A program made the translations under genes and the position numbers. Below the pieces are notes generated by a model. That model saw nothing but the letters and a program-made list of their open reading frames with translations. It did not search any database and had not been told where the DNA came from. From the NCBI GenBank assembly GCA_963556195.1, contig OY744529.1, forward strand, positions 62,268,580 through 62,332,579: a stretch of 64,000 nt of DNA, in the 5' to 3' direction. Source of the DNA: Sepiola atlantica (taxonomy: Eukaryota; Mollusca; Cephalopoda; Sepiida; Sepiolidae). How positions within the stretch are numbered: position 1 is the stretch's first letter; each line of letters begins with the position of its first letter. Below, in pieces: positions 53,101 through 62,100 of the stretch.

Positions 53101-56100
53101 ATATTTGAATGCACTTATTTAAACTACGTTGTGTAACAGTTCTCCTTGTTTAGTAATTAAATTCACTTTAATGTTTGTCTTTATATGTGAACAATTTTAC
53201 TAATACTTTTTTTCTATCTCATTAAAATGTACCTTAAAAAGGAAAAAAATATTTATCAAAATTTAAAAATTACTTAATTTTTTAACTAAACTCTTATTTG
53301 TAATTGAAATATATCCATTGTTTTCAGATAATAAAGTAACTGCTGCATTTAATCAATCTGAATATTCTAGTTTTGACCAAAACTGTTCAGCATTAGCTCA
53401 ATAAAGTCATCAACTTTTTTTGAATTAAACAATTGTTTGAATTACTTCATCCAACACCTGTATATGTAAAAGAGATAATCAGTGATGTGTCTGAGCAAGT
53501 CTTACCTGTAAAACAATCGGTAATTGTTCAGGTGGGCTTCTAATTTCAGAGCCATAAGTAAGCCAAACTTGAAATGCAGTCAACTGCTGTGCAAAGAAAG
53601 TGCTGTGGTCAAACATGGTGCCATCACCGTCTACTTCTGATACTGTTGGTAGTTGCCGTAAACACATATCAAGTGCAAAATCCCAGGCAGCCCTAGATGA
53701 ACATGCAAAAGAAACATTAATAACCACTGTATAAAAACAGAACACATTTGCATTCTTTTATATTAACATTTGGCATTAAAAGAGCATGGGAAAGAATTTC
53801 ATTTGGAATAGATTATTACTGATATCAGCAGTCTACATTTCCGGTTCCAAGATTTGGGTTACTTGGCAACTTTGTTATGGCAAATAGTCGGAAAAAAATC
53901 TAGTTGTTTGAACACATCAAAGTCCTATAGATACTTATACTGAGGAAAAAGTTTGTGCACCATTATTTAAAAATAATGATTTATTATGCAAGAATTGATT
54001 CAAAAACAACAACTATCTCCAAAATAAAGACTACCATTGACAAAGACCTCATGCCAACAATCTGCATACTTTCAGATTTGGTAAAAGTACCAATTGAAAC
54101 TTATACTTTATAAATAGAGATGTCCATAGATCCTAAGCAAATATGAAATTGGTGCTGAAAAAGGGTGACTTACCACATCCTGTGTTGATAGGTTGGAGGC
54201 AAAGGAGGACTAGAGACAGGGGTGCAGTTGTAAGATCGCATAATCCTTTCTGCCAGCAGAAAGTTGCGAAACAGACTGGCAACAAGCAAGTCTTGTCTGA
54301 ATAGCTTTTGGAACAGTTCTAAAGAAAAAAAAAAAAAATTAAAAGGAGTTTTAAAAAATAAATCATTAATATACGTAGAAAAAGAAATATAAATTAATAT
54401 TTAACATTTATTTTATTTTGATTACATTTTTTTTTTGTATTATATATATATATTGCCTGTCTAGACACATGGAGCAGCTGTGATACAACATAAAAGTGAC
54501 TTTGGATGACTAATATATTATATTGCTTTGTACAGCTCCAAGTGCTGACTGTCGACAAAGTTTACCAGTCATGGAGACAAAGATGTTGCGGTAGACTTCA
54601 GGTTGGGCCACACTCAGCCATGCCTGAAATGTTCACATTCGCCACCCTTATGACCAATCTCAGAAAAAAAAAAAGGATGGAAAATCGTCTGCACTGATAC
54701 GAGAATGTACTGCACTCAAACGACAACACCTTGTGAAGACTACCTGACTTTACGCTGACCAAGCATGACTATGTAGAATGGAGGGAGGCATCCAGTGCAA
54801 ACCCCACTGCATGATAAATGCAGAAAAAAATGCTGAGGACATATTATCTCAGTGTGAATATCCTTTCATTGCATATTATAGGTCCACAAATTACAGGTTT
54901 TTTTGTATAATATATATCAATCAGAATTCTCCTGACTCGTTCCCTCCAACCATCTCTGTCAGATATTGCTGTCGGCATGTCTTCTAGATGGCACCCAGAG
55001 TCTTCTACAAATTGGTCAATGTAGGTGTGACGAGGTCTTCCAACTCATCTTTTGCCGCATAATGGATTCCATAAGAGGATGTCACTGACTTACTTCTCCA
55101 AGGGTGACCAGTAAGCTGAAGCGGTCTCTCTCTTAGCGAGACGGAGATAAAAGGAAGGTATCAATATAGGTGTTTATTGGTTTAGTGTTTCCTGATATTC
55201 AACATAACTCATAACATACTTGTGTATATTCCTTCAAATGATGCTTCCTGCTATTTCATCAGTGTCCAAGCCGTAAAGCCGTAGAGCAAAAGAGATTCCA
55301 CAATAAATTTTTTTGCCAGAATTATTGTAGAGGAAAATCTCAGTGACCGCTTCTTTGATGAGATGAAGAAGTTTACTAGCCTCATTAATCATGTCTGACA
55401 AAAAAGCAAGATCATCTGCGCCATCCACGTCTGTAATTGTTTTTGCTGAAGGGGAGGGGGGGGGGGTGAACTTCTCACTTTTTTAAGGCATAATCAAGAC
55501 ACAGGATGAAAAGGAAAGATGCAAGCATACCTTCCTGCAAGACTCCCACAACAACGTTGAAGAACTCTGTATCTTCATGGGGAGATCAGACCATTGAGCG
55601 AGGGTTGTTATACAGCATCATGATAGCTGATACAGACTCTTGCAGGACGAAGATGCCAATATGATCTCTTTGATTTTGCCAGGATAAATGGAATCAAAAG
55701 CTTTGGAAAAATCCATTCAAGCACAACTTTGAGGTACTTAGGTTTTGCACCCTCAATTATATGGCAGATGGTTAGAATATTCCTTAGGCTTTTTTTTCCT
55801 TCCCCAGTGAGAACACAGGTTTTGGTTTAAAATTTGAAGTTTTTAAATTTGAAAATAGGCAAAAAGCCTTTGGAACCATGAACAAGATGCAAATATTTTT
55901 TATTAAAAAAAAAAAAAATCACTTTTTTTTTTCTTGACTTTTGTCTTAAAATTTTTTGAATAAAATATCCTCCCTCAGAGACTGAAAGTGTTTCATAATA
56001 AATGTATATTTAATGTCACCACACATAAGTATACAAAACTATTAGCAGAAAGGGAGAAGTGTTTGGATTGATGTATTCCACTTCCGTTTGCATTTCTACT

Positions 56101-59100
56101 GAAAATAGTCAAATTGTCCATCAACAAATATTGATGAAGTATGACTTGTAATATACTTTTTATCAATAAATGGATGCAATGTGTCACTAATTTATATAAA
56201 TGATACATTTAGGCATTTCATGTTCGTATGCAAACACATTTAACAAAATAAGATCGTCTGATCAGCAAAGATGGTGATTGGTGATGAATTTCATTTACTA
56301 AAGGTAAACCATTTCGATTTTACTCATTTTCAAATGAATTTCTCCAAAATCAAATTATGTTGTCCCATTAAATAAAACAGTACAATTTTAAATAAATACA
56401 TTTCAAACAGTTACATTTATTTTATGGATTTGAATATTTTACTGCCAATTATTTTTACGGTGCGATAGAATTGTTTTGAAAATAATTAAATTGCTACAAT
56501 TTTTAAAAGATAAATAAAGAAGAGACATATTCCATTTATTTATTTAAAGAATATTTAGCTGACAATGACAATTATTTTTACAGAAGAAGAAATAGTCATT
56601 TCTTCTTCATAGTATTGAAATGATTTTTAAATTCCTAGCAAGGCCTGTGCAGTAAAGAAAAGCAGTAATAAAAATATGGAACAAATGTTTACAACCTGCT
56701 GGGCAAAATAGAAATTTTCAAGGAAAACCTAAATCTCAGCTAGTGTACGGATAATCAGTATTCTTTCTTATACGGTTCCATCAGGAAGGTTTACATACAA
56801 GGAATTCAATCGCAGATGTGTCTTAACTACTAACTACTTTAAAACTGGATATCTACTTTAAGAAAAGCAGAAAAAAAAAAGTTTGATTCACTTTGATATT
56901 CAGATCAAGGCAACCACTCCAAAATTATGACATGTTTGAAACTTATAGCGTGGCGGAATGTATAGTCAGCGAGAACATCTTTTATTTTATTTCTGAGCTA
57001 TTTTGGATAGAGAGAATGACTAACCACTATCGAGAAAAACTTAACCGAAATGAACTGTTGCAGATTTACAGTGTCATCTCAAGTCAAGAAAATACCCCTT
57101 TTTTTTTATTAGAAAAAACAACAACTGCAATAAAAGTCCGCTTTTATCCTAATTCTAAACTAACTACTTATAACAACTTATTGTGGCGGAATTGATGATC
57201 TTGAGCCAGAATCGAGCGGTGAAGGTGGCCCGGACGTAGTTCTTCCCCGCAGTAAGAGGGTCCGCCTTTGCCTGGCTTGCAGATGGAAAAGGAAATAAGT
57301 TTTGGCTTACTAGTTTTCTAGTGAGGATTGAACTCACAACCTCGAAGTAACAAATCTACTGGTTGCTGCACAATAATAGATTTAATTATCATGACAAATA
57401 GTGAGCCAGCGGATTATGTTTTTTCTGATTGGTTAAGCGGAATTAACTGAGGGAAAATCTGCTAATAAAAAGACAAGAAAATCAGAAGAAAAGGGGATGA
57501 GAAATGTGAGTGTCGAGTGAGATTCTGCGGTGAGCCGAATTGTTTTTGTTCATTGGAGCTCAAAGTTACACAGAGGGTTTTTGTGCTTCTACAGTAATTG
57601 AACCGAACTGAGTTTTTTTTTTGTTTGTTTAACATTTGAAGTCTAGTCAAATACTTCTGAATTCCCAGTTACACTTATCTGATTGGCTATCTTGAAATCC
57701 AAGAACAGAATCGGAATCAAGGATTTTGATCATTTATTCTCGTGGTATTATTATGTATTAGTGGGAGTTGCTTCCCGAGAAAATTGAGGAAACCAAAAAT
57801 CGTAATCCTCAGATTGACCGGAAAGCCTCTTTTTACCCAAAATGCTAAGCCTTTATCCACAATATAAAAAATATTTGTAAATAGAACTATGTGTTATATT
57901 AAAAAAAAAAAAGAAGATCATTGAATATGAAAACAATAAAAATGAATAGTCAATTAATGAGATGTCCTTTTGCAAAACACACATGATTAGTAAATTAGAA
58001 AACTATTGTAAATATGAACTTGGCATTTAAATCTCACAATCAGTGCCAAAAAAAGCGCAACTTTATAAGTATAGACATAACAAATCCAAGTACACTATCT
58101 AGGCTTGGTGTCCTTTTTCTATTTAAAAAGACAACAAAAGTTCAATCTGTTTGTTAACTTTAAAAAAATCAAAAATTCCTTTGAGTCCAAAATATTTTAA
58201 AGACACACACACATAAAGCTAGTTATTCTAATGAAATCAATAATGTATAATGCTTACCTCTTGGAAGAGTATTCCATGCAATCGTGTCAGTAATTGCAGT
58301 AAAAATCCAATTCAATTCTCCAAGCATCGTCCGACGGTCATTCAACTGACCAGGAATCCTAGACAGAAAAATAATAAAAATAATTTTAAAAACTGAAATA
58401 TAATAATTGTAAGGAATTCATAAAGATAGACAACAGTTATTGCTTGAAATGCTACACCTTATCGTTTAAACAAAAAATGTAGTTGTACTATTTTCTTTTT
58501 TTTTTTGTATTAAAAAAAAAAAAAAGCTTAAAATCCAACAATGAGAAAACTTATATTAAGTATAAAATTTGTATAATAATACACTTGTATTTTGGTTTGG
58601 CTGTACATTATCACCTTCCACACTAATTTAAAAAAAAAAAATCGTCCAATCATCAAAGATGAAATGTAAAAAAGTAATAAAAAAATATGCAGTGTTGCTG
58701 AAGGCCAAAAATTAACATTTTACTCATTTCAAATTAAATTGTTCCAAAATCGAACAAAACGTCATAAATAGAATTCTGTCGTTGACTTAAAACCGGTATT
58801 AAGTGATCTATGGTTAGGGATCAAAATGTTGTATATGTTCTATCCTCAGTCAGAGGAGAAATTCTAGACTAGGGAAATTTATTTTTTGTTTCCTTTTTAT
58901 GGGGAGATGGATTAAAAACTACCTTTTGTCACATTCAGTCCTCATGGGGAGGCTATAATTAGAGAGCTAAAAGCGACATTAATTTTCATATGGTTGGGGA
59001 TTTTGTACAATATATGTCTCAATTGCCATGAAAATTGGCCCATACTTGTAAGAAAATAGGTACAAAAACATACAAAACTATGAGAAATCTCAGAATATTT

Positions 59101-62100
59101 CTTTTCTCCTGAATTTACATCAGAAAGTTTTGAAGAATTTTGCTTGGTTTGCTTTATTTTTCATAGCAGACTTATGAAAAGGTAAAATAAATAATGACAC
59201 ACTTACTTGTCAACAAGTTCTTGGGTGGCACCAGATACAAGTTTCCCAGAATCTTGGGACACATACCTATAAAGAAGGAAAACAAAAAAAATGTGTTGCA
59301 ACTAAAATCCACAATTCGAACATTTTAAAAGAAATACTAATACACAACAATATATTTTTTATCACATCCATATACTTTGAATTTATAGCCTTATTGTACT
59401 CGAGAAGATAGAAGGCATCATCAGGAATGATTCATATCGAAGCATTACACTTTCTTTTTTTTTTAAGACATTATTTTATTTAAATTTCTTTTATTTAACT
59501 ACTCAACATCGTAGAAACAAAAATGAATATTCGGAGATCTGTCATTGCACTGCAGTATAATGAGAGGACCAGGTGAGGGCCCAGCATTCACTGCTATATA
59601 ATATGATGCTCCAACACAGTTGCTATAGAACCCTCCCCAGATGTAGAGGGGGACAACTCACAATGTTATCAGAGGCAACAACTATTTCCCCGATTCAAAT
59701 TAAATGTGCAGAACCATTTGTGAAAAACATTTCAAGAATGTTTTAACAATGTAGCATAGTGTGAGGTGTTCTTTCATCTCCATTGTGAACAACTGGCTGG
59801 TGTTGTGTTGTAAACACAAAACAGTTGTTCATCTCTCTCTGAAGTCTCAGTGGTGATGTGGCAATCAAAGTTTTGGTGTCTTCCTCTCTTGCCTGGTAGC
59901 TGTAATAATGAATAACCATAAAAAATTAAAAAAACTGATAACCTTGTTGCCATTTTATTCTTTTACAGCACGTAAGCTTCCCATCGCCCACTCCTTGCAG
60001 GGGAGAGAGGGTGGGTGAACGAAGATAATCCACATAGACCTGTGGCAAAACAGATTAGGTACTAAATCATAATCAGTTCTAAGTGACACTCTTCTGGAGG
60101 TTGAAGGTTAATACCTTACTACAGGTGATATTAAGAACATAATTAAGAATTAAGACTTCTACCTGGTAATGGCTAAGAGAACGAGAACAATATACTCCTG
60201 AAGATTAAATTAAATGTTCAGTTTAAAATTCCATCGAGATTCTAGAATCTGACAAGACATGACTGAAGAAGATTGGAGGTTACATTGCGAGAATAACATC
60301 CGAGATGAGAACAGTAGTACGAATAATCTAAATAACACAAACGAAGATGGAGTTTCGAAAAAGGCGACCAAACCCAATCAGCTCACCTGTCAAAGAGGAA
60401 GACTTTTCTTGCTTCATTGCCATGTGTCACTTCAGACTTCCTAGCCACGAGCTACATGTACAAGAAATTGCATCTAGTTCTACTTTTAATTCTAATGGAA
60501 TTTTCCATTCTCTTAATTTTTCTGTGGAAAATTTCAGATTCTAACCTTATTTTTACAAACCTGTATTCAAATATTGCAACAACAGGAATGGCCAACATGT
60601 GGAAATTATTGCTCCCGTTTCTTCTCCAAAAGAAAAGATCCTTCCTTTACAAGTGACAACATTTTTTAAGTTTTCATAAGTCACATAAATTCCTATTATA
60701 AAAGATTAATTTGCAAGCATATACCGGGTGTTGCAACAAAATCTGACACTTGACAAAAAGAAAACGAAATAGGCAATAAAAACAAAAAAGTTCTATATGC
60801 AGAGACCCGGCAGTTTATTTAGCAACAGTTACAGTTAAATACTACATTATTTTTCAATGTAACTGCCGCCGGCAGAGATGACCATCTCAAGGTGGGCATG
60901 AAATGAGCCACGCTTTGGCAACCATGTCGTTGTTTCTAATGGTGCACGCCTCAACAATGGCAGCCTTCAGAGAGTCAACCGTGTTATGAGAGTGTTGGTT
61001 GGTCTTGGCCTCGATCACGCCCCATGAGAAATAGTCAAGGGGGTTTCTGTCAGGTGAGGAAGGTAGCCACAAGTCAGGTGACCGGTGGTGAGGAATATTG
61101 TTGAGCAAACACTACTGGAAGTCTTGCTGGAAGACGTAAGGGCATTCGGCAGCGATTTCATCCATTCAGAGCTTTACAACGCTCCTGAACACCTCCCGAT
61201 ATTTTGTTTACTTTTTGTCAAGTGTTAGATTTTTGCTGCAACACCCTGTACAACAAAAAAGGTTCTGTCTCCAGAAATAAAACTGAGACTTTCACTCTTG
61301 TATGAATCTGATTATGGTAAACTCACCATCTGAGAGCCATTTTGATAGGAGTAGTGAGACAAGAGGTAAATAAGTCTGCAGGGAGTTCGGGATTCATTGG
61401 TAAAAGCTCGTCTTTGCTGCAGGCAGCTAGTTGAATACAATTACTCATGGACAACGGAGTGGAACCTGTCCCTCGTCCAGAAGTTGGAGTTGATGATCCA
61501 CTCGTAACTGTTGATGTACCGTTTGTATTCATCATTGCCTGAACGCGTTTGAAAAAAGAAAAAAAAAATTGAAAGAATTGAAATAACATGCTGGAGGAAA
61601 AGTTTAATTATTCTTCAAGAGATAAAAATATGAAACATTTGAATATTATGCCATTCAAAGGAGATCCTTTATTTTTTATTTGGCTCTTAGATCTTAGAAA
61701 TTCGACTAGTAGCATAACTTCCTCTTGATATGGGAGAAATTAAAAGACCATATATAACGTTTTTTTTATATTAAGATAATTCTAAAATCTTAGTCACTGA
61801 TTCCATTGCTCTGCTGTGAAGTGTGAGCGTGTGGTTGGGGGAGCTTTAGTTTTAATTTACAATATAAAAATAAAATGAAATGGCTGACTGGTGTACAAAT
61901 GAACCGAATTGCATTATGGTGGAATTTTATTTCATAATGAGATTTAATGTTGGGTGGGATACTCACTGACTCAGTTGCTTTGCCACGGAGTGTGTATGTG
62001 TGTGTTTGTTTTTTTTCTTGGGAGAGGGGAGAGGCTTTATTTATAATTTACAATGTCAAACCGGATCGTAACACCTAGAAGAGTCTTTCGGGACGTTTTT

